Assembly (NCBI GenBank): GCA_018873225.1
Contig: JAEILZ010000006.1
Coordinates: 3,162,001-3,226,000, forward strand
Direction: 5' to 3'
Length of the DNA: 64,000 nt
Origin: [Phialemoniopsis] sp. UDSM-2020
Taxonomy: Eukaryota; Ascomycota; Sordariomycetes; Thyridiales; Thyridiaceae
Positions 31,557-42,399 of this stretch are shown here, piece after piece. How positions within the stretch are numbered: position 1 is the first letter of the stretch; every line of letters begins with the position of its first letter. Under the pieces are notes generated by a model. That model was given only the letters and a program-made list of their open reading frames with translations. It was not told where the DNA came from and searched no databases. The position numbers and the translations under genes were made by a program.

Positions 31557-32675
31557 TCACAATGATGACCGCGGGCGGATCCAGATATCACGTCCTCCGT
31601 CGTCCACGCCAGTCCAGTGAATGATTTCCGCATCGCACCGCTCCTTCATTGCATCGATCTCATCTTGAGTCTTGTCCTCTTTCTCGGCAATCTCCATGCG
31701 GGCCTTCCAAATTTGTTGCTTCTTCTTTTCTGTGACGGTGTCTATCTCTTGTGCAAGAGTGAGGGCCTTGAAAGACCGTGGTACACCATCGGAGTCCGGT
31801 TGAATCACCTCGTACAGGTTACGTAGCGCGACGTTCAGGCGTCCACACCAGGCAATCCGTTCGTCTTCCTTATCGTTGTGGGTTTTCTGCTCGGCTAGAC
31901 AAGCTGTGAGGATGTTCTAGTGCACGGTCAGCACAAACCCGCTATCGTGGATTGCTAGCCTGGTGCTTACCATTCTTTTGCCTGTCTGTGGAAGCTTAGA
32001 TAGTCCGTAAGAGCCTTCAAGAATTGCTTTGACCCGTGCAGTCTTTCCCTTCATCGTCTCTTGCACGGAAGGATAGACTAAGCCAGAATAGCAGCATTGC
32101 AGGCAGACAAGCACATCGCACTGAGTGGATCTCAGAGCTTCAAGAACATCTTCCCAAGCAATTTTGACTTTGCGGCTGTTTAAGATCGTGTCAGTATCTG
32201 ATACTATACAAAGGCAAGATCAACGAACAGATGAGGACAGTACATACTTGGACAATTTCAAAGGGCTAGGCGGCTTGCTAGGCGGCTCTTCGTCCGAGAT
32301 TGTACGGCCTCCGTGCCCCGTATAGATAAAGATGAGGAGCCCTCGCTTTGCTGACTTCAAGACCTTGGCTTGATCTTTGATTGCCCTCTTGAGTCCATCT
32401 AGTGGTGCCTTGTTCTGAATCAGGTATCTCTTAGTCTCGAACTTGTAAAGATCTTCGAATGTTTTTGCCAGTGCCGAGACCTGTTCTTTCCTATATGCAG
32501 GTGTGTTCTCTTTGGTCGAGGGCGGCTTCTTGTACTCGTGCTCCCACCGCGTAAGCAAGACACGAACGTTGTCATATCTCTCATTGAACGGTGTAACGGC
32601 TAGGTTTCCAGTACCTTCCTCCTCATCGGAGGCTTGGCTTCCGGCAATTTCATCGTCGTCGGAGACTTGTGACAT
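31557..32675 (-). CDS. Caspase-like (peptidase C14) stand-alone protein
   Basis: Three exons, 32248-32675, 31971-32175 and 31557-31916, give 330 residues. A short acidic N-terminus (MSQVSDDDEIAG...) leads into the p20-like fold: YDNVRVLLTRWEHEY, a helical LxGLKRAIKDQAK segment, then LLIFIYTGHGG with catalytic His121. After an intron comes CDVLVCLQCCYSG, with the nucleophile most likely Cys171. The familiar metacaspase DxCHSG is here QCCYSG, so the residue after the nucleophile is Tyr and the Asp is replaced. A conserved NILTACLAEQ strand and a long Lys/Glu-rich helix complete the protein. No NACHT, ankyrin or TPR part is attached. Fungal caspase-like domains of this kind often act in regulated cell death or immunity-like systems; that role here is inference. 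Confidence 0.83.
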
Positions 32676-33638
32676 GTTGCGGATGATTGGCGGGGCTTTG
32701 CTAAAGTTCAAGCTCTGGAGAGGTCTGTGGCCCGGCCTGATGTGTTAGCGATTTTGGTCTATGAGATATGAGGAATATGCGGATAGGTACGAGTATGGAG
32801 GTTCAAAAAAGCCGAGACGTGGGCAACATTCTTATACGCAGAGGTTACAGCTGAGGACTGCTCATGAGTCTTATCATATCACCGCATTAGACGGATCTCC
32901 CGACGCACACGAGACCTGTACAGTAATGCCCATCCACAACAATCTAGCCAAGGAGAGACCAAAAATGGAACGCTTTCCAAAGACTTTCGCACATACAGAT
33001 GTGGTGCCCTGTTGAAAGAATTTGTCATATCAAGATAGGCTATGATGTGGCCAGTGTTGCGGTTAACGAAACGGTAGTCAGCAGCATAATATTCTCTCTT
33101 GGGTGACGTGAGAATGGTACATGCTGTTCATCCTCTGGCGGCTCAGCTCCCAAAGTGCATAAAGGCCAGACGCCACAATTGAAATTGCTCACGCGCCGCT
33201 GTTCCCCTTGCGATTGTCGCTTTCAGCTTGAGCTCTCTCGCGTACGATGGCTCTTAGTAATGAACCCCCTCCATCAAGACGTGGCCCCCACCTCCTTTTC
33301 TCCATTTCTTCACTGAGCTGAAATGCTAAAGATTATCGACTTGGAGATGGAATGGACGAGAAGTAGCCGGTGAATACCCTGAATGATGGTGTCCATGACC
33401 TAGGAAATTATTGAGGTGACTGGGTGACCAAATAGCCGAGATGGGCTCCTCAGGGCAAGGAACGTGTGAGAGATGTCAAACCAAGTGAGCTTGTTGCCGA
33501 CAGATAGGACCTGTCAAGAACTGGCTGAAACAAGAGGAGTGTCTTTGAAGAGGGGGGCCGAAAGTCACCTGATAGCAATGCATGATCAAACAACTTAGAT
33601 CTAACTGTGAGAAGGCAGACATTATGTATGATAGACTC
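32676..33638. other. Intergenic, about 960 bp
   Basis: 5' flank of the caspase-like gene and 3' flank of the third regulator gene. No coding potential or repeat was recognised. Confidence 0.5.
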
Positions 33639-36068
33639 CTAGAAAGCCGTCCATGTATCCGCTTGCTCCCAATCCATGTGTTCTAACCAACTCATAAAGT
33701 CCTCGTCATTTCCGAGGTTCAGCTGATCGCCGCCAAAGAAGTTGTGAGTCCCAGGCTCATTGCTTGTCGCCCCGGGCAAGTCCATCGATGCATCACGAGT
33801 GAACTGATCAGCACTAGGGTTTATAGCAGTCGGTAAACCGGGCTGAGGCTCCTCGTGCTGCTCCACGCAGAGCGTCTCGGCAGCACCACCCGCCGGGGTG
33901 GGCGCCAGTATCCTGTCAAGCAGCCTGGTAATCACCTTCTGCCCCTGCTGGCACATACTGTACGACCCATCAATGGGGTCGACCGTGCCCAGCCTCGCCG
34001 CAAATACCGCCAGGTCCTGTATCGTCTTGCTCCGCGGCAGCAGGTGCACCTCGGGCGCCGCCCCCGGTGGCCGCTGCTGGCACATGCGCTGCTCCTGGCG
34101 CAGCAGCTCGACGGCGATGATGGCGGCGCACCGCAGGCCGTGCGACACGAGCAGCGCGGCGAAGTGGATCTGGAAGGTGCCCGCGATGTCGGGCCGCTGC
34201 GTGATCTGCAAAATGTCCTCGAAGATGAGGCGCGCGACGGCGACGAGCCTCTCCGGCCCCGCGCCCGTCTTGCGCACGACGACGCGCTGCAGCAGCATCT
34301 CGTTGGAGCGCGCGACCTGCCGCAGGGAGCTGCGGCAGAGCATCTCGCGCGGCTCCATGGTGCGCAGGTCGGGCTGCTCGTCGTGCGAGCGGGCGATCCA
34401 GGCCGGGAGGGAGGCCCAGTGGGCCTGGCCCTTGGCCTCGATGACGGCGGCGCGCTCAAAGACCTCCTCGCGGGTGGAGTAGTCGTTGAGGGCGAGGTCG
34501 AGCACGTCTTCCCTGTGGGTGGAGAAGGGCAGGTATGCCTTCAGCCAGGTGATGCCGTCCATGCGCTGGGCCTTGTTGAAGCCATTCTCGTCCAGTCCGG
34601 CCAAGGCGGCCTCCAGGTCTGCGCCGTGCAGGGCGAGCTGGGCGTCGGTGAGGTCAAGCAGTTGGATCTGTGTGCAATACCGGTAGGAAAGCCGCGGGGG
34701 ACGGCCCAAAAAGCTTGCAAGACTAGCCTCGACAGCATAGGTCATCAGCGAGACACGTCTGCGCATCTCGAGAAGAAACAGCGGTAGCCGAGAGCTCGTT
34801 TTCGACGTCTGCTGGTGTAGCCCCATGGCGATGACTGCACTAATGAGCTCGCCAGCAGCCCTGTAGCTTTGATAGTGTCTGTCACCCTTGAGCACACCGA
34901 CGATATCTGCGTCTGTGAAAAGCAGCCAGAGGAACATGTCGTCCATCGTCTCGCAGTCGCGACAGAAGCTGAGACATGTCGAAGACACCTCAGCCATCTT
35001 GTTCGCCACTCCAGTCCGTGTGAGCTTGTTCTCTCGTAATATTGGGTCGAAGGGGTCTGAACAGCTGGCGCAAAGACCGATGATCGCGGCAAGGATACCA
35101 ATGACCTCCCATCTGATGTTGAAGCCGGTACCCAGGCGCACCCAGTCTATTGGCTTGATACTGCTGTTGAACTCCAGCGGCGTCTGTGTATTCCGCCAGA
35201 TCATCTCTACCAGTCTGCGTATCTTGTCCGGGTCCTGGCTGGCCAGGACGTCACCATGGTGAATCCAGAGCTTGAAGAGCCACTCCTTGACAATCCACTG
35301 CATGGTCGGCATCCAATTAACCTTGGTTGTCTCGAACCAGCGCGTCACAAACCGATTGACGAGGTGCTTGTCCTTGAGGAAGGACAAGACCTCGCAGCCC
35401 TGCGTGATACGAGCATGTGGGATGGTCACATTGTGCCGTAACTCAATCTCTAGATCGGGAAAGACACCATCCAGTTTGCCGAGCCCTTCAGTGAAGATGG
35501 AGGAGTAGTTCGTCAGGCCGACGTAGTCAGGGCTTGTGGTGACAATGGCGCCTTGCCTGAAGTCTGTGGCCGGTGCCGAAGCGGCCCTTTGAAATGGAGC
35601 TTGAGGCTCGGCGGAACAGGCTCGTGGCCGCGGGTGGTTCGTGCTGGGCGCACTAATCTGCCGCGTACTTGAAGGCTGAACATCCGCTGCCGATGACGAG
35701 TTTGACACCGAAGCGGACTTCGGCGTTGGGGTTGGCGTCAAAATGCATGGTGAAAGGCGCTGCAGTGACAGCTGCGGTGTACGCTGCACATAGAAGGGTC
35801 AGTCTCGTACGAACACGCTTATCATACAATGCTCTGGCATGAATCTGCACAGCAAGCGATGGATCGAGGATGTACTGACCTGGGTGAGAGGATTGGGATG
35901 GTACAGACACTGGTGCTCCCGGCGCCGCTTGACGCACCGGCCGCAGACCGGGAGCGTGTGGTCGCACCTTAGCTTGCTCTTTCTACAGGGTTCGCAGGAC
36001 TGCAGCTTGCCATTCCGACGGTACTTTGTGGTGAGGTTTTGACTCATCGGCGTCGATTGCGCGTCCAT
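33639..36068 (-). CDS. Zn(II)2Cys6 transcription factor with Fungal_trans domain
   Basis: Two exons, 35880-36068 then 33639-35783, 777 residues. Exon 1 encodes a basic stretch and the zinc cluster CEPCRKSKLRCDHTLPVCGRCVKRRREHQC, a C-x2-C-x6-C-x6-C-x2-C pattern with the sixth Cys after eight residues. It ends HPNPLTQ at a GTCAGT donor. Exon 2 begins with a Ser/Pro-rich linker and continues into a PF04082-like regulatory domain (IRWEVIGILAAIIGLCA, LISAVIAMGLHQQ, EMRRRVSLMTYAVEASLASFLGRPPRLSYRYC). The last motif is characteristic of this domain class. The C-terminus (DFMSWLEHMDWEQ) is acidic and could be an activation domain. ATG 36068 is the first Met in the finger exon; a further upstream exon cannot be excluded. 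Targets are unknown. Confidence 0.88.
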
Positions 36069-36803
36069 CAGCTGTTTGAAAAGTGGGCGCAAAGCAATGC
36101 AGTCCAGTGGGTATAGTAGTCTTTTGAGCCTTCTTGCTTGCTATGGTATGAGAATATTCCGAGGAAACGTCTGCGATAGATTGCTTGCGTGGTGTTTTGC
36201 TCCCTGTTGTAAGCCAGAGATATCGGCATCGGGACTCGGAATGAAGTGAGGAGTTCCGATCATCCACGTTTTGGCAGAGAAAGCTTATCTGACCATCGGA
36301 GTTGACACAGACGATGATTGGTTGTGAGATCGCGTTCCCACTCTTTCGCGGAGTTCGCACCGGCGCAATCTTGACCGCAATAAGCTCGCCGAGCCAGCAG
36401 ATTTGCGGTCTGCAATCTGCATATGCTAGACCGCGTAGTTTTAGGTGCCAAGATGGCGTCAGCACCCATGTCTTGGCCATGCATCACTGTCCGTAAGGCT
36501 GCTTGGTGTGCGTGTTCGCTCATGTGGAGACGACGAATGTGTACGTGGAGTCGCGCGTGGAGGTGACGAATGCCGGCGACTATGATATCAACCTCATCCA
36601 CCATCGGAGTTGGATTATTTGGCCATTCTTCTTGTATATAAACTTCTGACAAGATCGCATGTTTAGCTATGATGGCCTTCTCTCTCATCAATCACATCCA
36701 AGACGAGCTCTTCAAACTTCTCACCACTTGACCTTCACGCAACACTACAGCCCTCTCTGTCAACTCTTTCTCTTCCCCAACTCTAATCAGAAACCCCGAC
36801 ACA
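36069..36803. other. Divergent intergenic region, about 735 bp
   Basis: 5' flanks of the third regulator gene and of the small gene at 36804, with a TATATAAA element at 36635-36642. The minus-strand frames across 35983-36691 look spurious: they overlap the finger exon in another frame and lack family character. Confidence 0.5.
36635..36642 (+). promoter_or_regulatory. Probable TATA box of the small gene at 36804
   Basis: TATATAAA about 165 bp upstream of the ATG, followed by a CT-rich leader (CTCTCTCATC, TCTTTCTCTTCC) usual for expressed fungal genes. Confidence 0.5.
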
Positions 36804-37080
36804 ATGCCTCTCGGATTCAGCCACGTCTTCTCTTCCAAGCAGTCCAAGGACAGCACCCTGCCAGACACAGCATCAGCCAAGACCTTGGTGACCAGTGATT
36901 CTGCATCAACATACTCTGTCCCAACGAAGGACTCTCCCAAGCAGCAGTCGCAGACCGACAAAGAGAGGAAGCTTATGCAAGGTACTTCCTCTGAGGCTCT
37001 GGACCTGTTTGTGAGTCGTGAAAGCTAACCCCGGACATGATGTAGACGCTTACAAGAACTCGGTCCGGATAGGCTACTAG
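36804..37080 (+). CDS. Small Ser/Lys-rich protein, 70 aa, unknown function
   Basis: Two exons are proposed, 36804-36981 and 37046-37080. The donor is GTACTT, with a GCTAAC branch point and a TAG acceptor; the intron is 64 bp. The protein begins MPLGFSHVFSSKQSKDS and ends KLMQDAYKNSVRIGY. Unspliced, the frame stops after 74 codons with a less natural tail, SRES. The ATG context (CACAATGC), CT-rich leader and TATA element support a real gene. The protein is hydrophilic, has no signal peptide, and is rich in Ser, Thr, Lys and Gln, so it is probably disordered. It could be a stress- or development-related small protein, but nothing in the sequence proves that. An alternative 46-bp intron from GTGAGT at 37011 is also possible. 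Confidence 0.6.
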
Positions 37081-38034
37081 AATGCCATACCTTCGGATCT
37101 GAGACGGTATTGATGAGAGCTTGTATGCTCCGGCTTTTGATTATATCCGGCAATTGTTCAGCGTTTGGGTGTAAATCACCATTGATGGGATTGGCATGAT
37201 TTGAGGCGTACTGGGTAAAGAAGGCCGTGTTATTGACGGGTCTGAGCATGCTGCTCGATGTTGGGCTTGATTAAAACTTTAGCTATTCCTGAACATCATT
37301 CAACGCTGAAGTCTTCCTTTTTGAAGTCCTACTGGACTTGCAAATTGCATGTTGCTGCACTTGTACTGACCACAATGGTGTTGATCTCGGATCCTCTCAA
37401 GTCTTAGGTAGCGTTGGCGATCTTTCGGCACAACACCGCTAATATCTTGACTAGCTAAGGTTGCAGGCTTGGTCTTCGATCGCCACTGGCAGTAAACTAC
37501 TAACCCTACAAGCCAGAACACCGATGCCTGTTTTCGGCCGTGGACGCACACGGCGCCGGGCACAAGCGTGCCTGGCAAATCTGCCGCCAATGAGAGGGCT
37601 GATTCGATCATTGTGTGCCCAACGGGTCGTCGAAGACATCGGTCAGGCAACAACGGTCGCCAGGCTTATTTCTAGTGGCACAATGGGACGGAATAAAGTG
37701 TGGCAGAGGTCTTGGCATGTTTTTCAGCTGCGCTTTAGCGGCATCGTCAATCGCGGAGGAGGCAGTGCCAAATCCAAGGCAGCTCGACGCTATTTGGGCT
37801 TGGAGCCGGCCTAGAGTTGCTGCGGTCTGACAATCGTCGACCGTGCCAAGTCCTGCAGGACATGGGTAGCTTAAAGTACTCAGCACAACGGCGCGTTCGA
37901 TCATTGGACAAATGCCGCAATCGCAGTGCCTAGTCTGGGAGACCGAAGCATCAAGCTGTGACTATATATCTCCCCGTCTCGAAGTCCTTTCCAGCTAGGT
38001 TGCACAAGCTTTGTCTCCAAGACGGCAAACCATC
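37081..38034. other. Intergenic, about 950 bp
   Basis: Contains several moderate open frames on both strands (for example about 37460-37820), but none has splice, start-context or family support. Upstream region of the cysteine-rich protein gene. Confidence 0.45.
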
Positions 38035-39882
38035 ATGTTGCGCTGGCTGACCATCGCGACCCTCGCGCTCGGCTTCGGCCACGCGAACGCGTATTTTGCA
38101 GGTGCGTTGATGTTCTGACTTCTGGCTATCACCTTGACGCATCCTGCTGACTTTGCGATAGAGAAGCCTGCCGATCTGGCCAAGGCAGAAGTGTATGCCG
38201 GACAGGATGACTTTGGTCTCGACGTGTTCGGACTGGCAGTCGGTCAGTATGGATCAGGCAATGAGACCAGCGACCTAGTAGAGCGACAACAGCGTACCTG
38301 CAACCCCGGCTTCACCATGGTGAGCTTCTCTCCCACATCTCGGAGCGATGACCACGATAGTTAAACTTCAGAATATTAGTGCCCCGACGGACTACATTGC
38401 ACGAAGGTCGGTTACTTTTGCTGCCCGAGCGACAACGCCATCGGCTGTGAAATCGGCCAGACCTGCTGTCCCATGGGCGGTTGTGCCAAGGTCGGATACG
38501 ACTGTTGTTCAACACAGAGAGGTGCCTGTCCTAAAGGCGAGAGCTGCTGTGCCCCACCATCGTAAGTCTTACCTTGTTAATCCCCCATGAAGAGAACCTG
38601 CTGACTTGTTCTCCTTAGTCAGAGCTGCATGCCTATCGGCGGATCCTGCTGCGGAACAGGAGCCTGTCGGTCAGGAGAGACATGCTGCAATGGCCGCGGA
38701 TGTGCTTCCGTGGGCCAACAATGCTGCGGCACAGGCCAGTGCTCCTCGTCCTTGAAATGCTGCGTCGACGAAGACGGCGACAACTATTGCGCAAAGGAGT
38801 GCGTGCCCAGCCTGATCTTCCCGTACGTCAAGGGCTTCCTGGACGAGGTCTACGAGAACATGTGCCGCGGCGTGCTGGCCCACAAGTCCACCAGTGACCC
38901 TCAGACGGCAATCCTCACTCTTGATACCAGGAGTGGGAGAGCCCTCCAAAGGAGCAAGGCCACCAGGCGCAGGGACGCGCTGTGCACCGGGGCCAGGAGA
39001 ATCAGGTGTCCCACGGGCTGGAGCTGCGACGAGTTTCCCTTCGCTTCGAGCGTAGAGGGCGGGAGCGGCGCTCAGGTCATGTGTGTCCCGCGCTGGCACA
39101 ACGACTGGCAGGGCACCTACTACGGCTCGTGGCTCTCGGACATGCTCAACAGCGGGAAGCTTGTCCGTGGCGGCAAGTATCGAGTCAAGATGAAGGGCAT
39201 TGACTGCACGCAATACCGGACCACCAAGAGAGATGTTGATGCGAGAGCCACATCTGATCCGGTCTTGAAGAGTGAAGGAAATGGTATGTGGTGCCATGAC
39301 GACAGACTTACTTGCAGTATCTGGCTGACAAAACTGTCCAGTGACGATATTGGCCGAGTCCATCTTCGGAAACTACTCGCAAGGCAGGAATGCCATGTTC
39401 ATCGCTCTCACAGAGAATGCAGACCTCGCTGGCCAGTACACTCTTGACTACAAGATCAACAAAGGGCAACTGATGTCCGGGGCAATCATCGATGACGAAG
39501 GAGAAGAACTGGCCAAGTAAGCAGCGTAAAATTCTTCAAGATGGGTCTGAATCATGACTAATAGTGATCCTGCAGTCTCAGCTCCATCTCAAGCGGCTCA
39601 TCAAGCAAGATCTCGGTTGATCTTGAGGATGACTTTGGAGACATCACCTTCCTGGGCTGGACCAAGGACACGGACGTGGAGGTCGATTACAGTGTCGCCG
39701 TATCGCCCATGTCGTCATCGACGTCGACATCGCCTACCTCGCGAACTTCGACACCAACGACACCTACGACAGCTAACTCGACGCCGTCGCCGTCCAACCC
39801 GCCTTCAAGTGGATCACTGGCATCCGCCAACTTTGCCCTTGTTGTTGCGGCCTCTCTGTTGTGTTTCTTCATCACCATTTGA
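38035..39882 (+). CDS. Cysteine-rich secreted GPI-type protein (517 aa)
   Basis: Six exons: 38035-38101, 38162-38319, 38380-38561, 38619-39283, 39342-39516 and 39576-39882. A signal peptide (MLRWLTIATLALGFGHANA) is followed by a short pro-like region and then an array of Cys-Cys knots: YFCCPSDN, QTCCPMGG, YDCCSTQ, ESCCAPP, GSCCGTG, ETCCNGRG, QQCCGTG and LKCC. The spacing resembles granulin/WAP-like or fungal chitin-binding-like arrays. A second half without CC pairs has a conserved-looking block around WQGTYYGSWLSDMLN and a beta-sandwich-like C-terminal part (ILAESIFGNYSQGRNAMFIAL). It ends in a Ser/Thr/Pro-rich stalk and the hydrophobic tail LVVAASLLCFFITI, a GPI-attachment signal. It is probably exposed on the cell wall or plasma membrane. 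The family and ligand are not identified. Confidence 0.83.
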
Positions 39883-40413
39883 TACCACCTACTTGCATTT
39901 ATTCAAAGGCCATGTAATAGGCCAAATTACGCGATTCTATTTCCCCAGGATACGAATCATGCGTACACGTATCAAGCCAGGATAACATAGCTTGCGTTTT
40001 GTACCCAGTCATTACCTCATGTTACCGTATATCTCTATTCAGAAATTTTGGGGCCCTGGTTTTATCTCAATGGTTCCTGTCACGCTCTCGATAGCAAGGG
40101 GTAAAGATTAAGACAAGAGAACATAATAAATCTAGTTGAACTATTTCCGCGATCTTGGACAGAATACATATTACCAAAATATGTATTTGTATCCTCTGCA
40201 AATCGAATACATGAGCTAGGCCCCACTAATGTCTACTTGATCGGAACTGCGCACCGAGCCGTTCCCGACATCGGTCCAGCCGGTCCGTCAACCTTGAGAT
40301 GACGAACGTCGATGATGATCACTTGCAAAATACAACATTCAACTCGACCACTTGTCGAAGTTCTATACTTGTCATTTTATAGAACCTTTTTACCATTACA
40401 TCAAACAACAGCA
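39883..40413. other. Intergenic, about 530 bp
   Basis: AT-rich 3' flank of the cysteine-rich gene, then the promoter of the dehydrogenase gene. No gene was seen. Confidence 0.5.
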
Positions 40414-41628
40414 ATGACAAGCACAAAACCCAAACTACTGGCGCTAGGCTACCCCGCTTATGCTGGAGATGCATATCTGCAAGAGTTTGAAAAGGACTTC
40501 ATCATAGATGTAAGGGCCTGTCTCTAGAGTGTACTGAACTCGGGAAAGCTAACGCCCTTCAGGTGCTAGATCCAGGGAACCGGGAAGAGACTGTGCTCAA
40601 CATCGCGGAGAAGGCCAGAACCTCCGGTCCCTACTTTGCGGTCCTGGTCCGCATGGGTTTCGGGCCCTTTGAGCCCATCGATGAGGAGCTCCTAAAGCCG
40701 CTGGTGCCCGACTGCAAGATCGTCGTCTCTTGCTCAGCTGGGTACAACGAGTTTGACTTGGACTGGTTGACAAGAAACAAGATATGGTTCTGCAATACAC
40801 GCGACGCCGTTTCCGAAGCTACGGCCGATATGACTCTGTTCCTCATTCTCGCCGTGCTTCGAGATACCACGCGCGGTGAGAAGCAGGCCCGAGGGGGGAA
40901 GTGGAGATATGGCTTGACACCTTCTCGTGATCCCGCACGTTTGACCCTCGGGATTCTTGGGATGGGCGGTATCGGAAAGGTCAGTTGCTCTTCTCGCTAC
41001 ACTCACTACATATCTTGAAGAGCATCCATAAGATGAACAGTGTGACTGACCCCCAACAGCACGTAGCCAGAAAGGCCCAAGTCTTCAACATGAACGTCAT
41101 ATACCATAATCGCACACAGCTTTCAAAAGAAGAAGAGCAGAGACTGTGTGTTACCTATAGCCCAAGCTTGGAGGATCTCCTGAAACGGTCGGACGTCTTC
41201 TCTGTCCACTGTCCGCTTAACGACCATACGACGGGTCTGGTTGGACGCAAAGAATTCGCGTTGATGAAAGATGGCGTGTTCTTCATCAACACAGCTCGAG
41301 GGGCTATCGTCGACGAAGACGCTCTGATCGAGGCTCTCAAGAGCGGGAAGGTCGCTCGGGCTGGCCTTGATGCTTACCCTGCTGAACCGGAAATCAAGTA
41401 CGTTCGATAAAATAGAGAGCCATCTTCATGTTTAACACTAACGTCGATACTAGTCCGTTCTTTGTGGAGTGCGATCGGTGTACTCTTCAGCCGCACACGG
41501 GTGGATCGACGGACGATTCTTTCAGACTTGCTGAACTCGAGTGTCTTGAGAATGTCAGGGCTCTGTATTCGACCGGAAGGCCGATAGCTCCAGTCAACAA
41601 CGTCTGGGAGATGTTCATATACGCTTAA
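40414..41628 (+). CDS. D-isomer-specific 2-hydroxyacid dehydrogenase
   Basis: Four exons, 40414-40509, 40563-40979, 41060-41397 and 41454-41628, 341 residues. The Rossmann motif GILGMGGIGK (residues 162-171) is split from HVARKAQVFNMNV by intron 2. The catalytic triad is in place: Arg251 in NTARGAIVDE, Glu280 in YPAEPEI and His298 in QPHTGGST. SCSAGYNEFDLDWL precedes the domain hinge, and TADMTLFLILAVLR is the interdomain helix. It most resembles the D-mandelate/glyoxylate reductase-like fungal branch, which interconverts 2-keto acids and D-2-hydroxyacids with NAD(P)H. ATG 40414 is preferred; the frame begins 102 nt earlier but that part is not conserved-looking. The location is cytosolic. 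Confidence 0.92.
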
Positions 41629-42209
41629 ACGCCACGATTGCTCAACACGCGCTTCTGGTGATAATACAAAGAAGTTCGAAAATTGTAAAAGAAGCTTGCC
41701 GGATTAAGATCCAAATTCCCAATCCCGCATCCCGAAGAACTGACGCCTCTCCCAAGGACTTGCCGGAATGAGTCCAGTGGCAAGGACATCACCTGCTTCT
41801 TTCGTCCAAGCGGTCTTCTATAGAGGTTCTATTTTGCATCAAATCAGATCCAGACATCGGGAACAGCCTAATCAGACCGCTGTGCCACATGACAACGGAT
41901 CCCTCGGGGTGACATTGAAATGGGGTTGAGGCCAATCGCCTTCCCTGATGGGTAATCTAAGCGCTTGCATCATCCTCAGGATCATGGTCGCATCCGCGAT
42001 ACCGCCCGCAATCACCCAGAAAGGCCTTATTTTGCTGCAACAAAGTGCTTGATATGGAACTTAAGCATTGCGGCTCAGTGAGCCAAGCTGCGGGTATATA
42101 TACCGAGCCAACTCCCCGGGATTGAGATGCGTTTTGTTGGATAATAATCTCAAATCACTCAAGCCAAGATCAACCTCACTTTGTTTTTTATCATACCGAA
42201 TCTATCACC
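41629..42209. other. Intergenic, about 580 bp
   Basis: Promoter region of the tiny secreted peptide gene, with a TATATATA element at 42095-42102. Otherwise nothing was recognised. Confidence 0.5.
42095..42102 (+). promoter_or_regulatory. Strong TATA box of the 43-aa peptide gene
   Basis: GGGTATATATACC, a perfect TATATATA 108 bp upstream of the ATG at 42210. A leader with CTCAAATCACTCAAGC follows. Confidence 0.55.
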
Positions 42210-42399
42210 ATGAAGATCACCATCGTCCTCGTCGCTGCCCTCCACGCTTGGGTAGGCCTTGCCGCTCCCGTAGCGGATGCTGGATCTGCAGACGCCGTTG
42301 AGCCCCGCCAGGTAAGGTCTCATACTTTCAGGCCGAACATGCTGCTGTTCATTCCTGACGGATGTGTAGTGTGGCCTCAACCCCCATTCGCAATGCTAG
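42210..42399 (+). CDS. Tiny secreted peptide precursor (43 aa) with Cys-X7-Cys
   Basis: Two exons, 42210-42311 and 42370-42399, separated by a canonical 58-bp intron (GTAAGG donor, CTGAC branch-like motif, GTAG acceptor). The precursor is a signal peptide (MKITIVLVAALHAWVGLA), an acidic spacer (DAGSADAVEPR) and a terminal QCGLNPHSQC. The two cysteines could close a nine-residue disulfide loop; the only basic residue before it is a single Arg. The size and layout resemble secreted peptide hormones or very small effectors. It is not a match to the repeated alpha-pheromone precursors, which have several WC...CW copies. It may instead be the intact start of a larger Cys-rich protein that has lost its 3' part. 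ATG context and TATA box support transcription. Confidence 0.55.

Noticed and set aside
33855..34787. Long plus-strand frame opposite the third regulator
   Set aside because: It is the shadow of the regulator's GC-rich coding strand, with no domain character.
35983..36691. Overlapping minus-strand frames of 143-165 codons upstream of the third regulator
   Set aside because: They overlap the zinc-finger exon in another frame, have no family-like pattern and would require overlapping genes.
37461..37904. Open frames on both strands in the 37.1-38.0 kb gap
   Set aside because: They mirror each other on opposite strands and lack splice signals, signal peptides or motifs.
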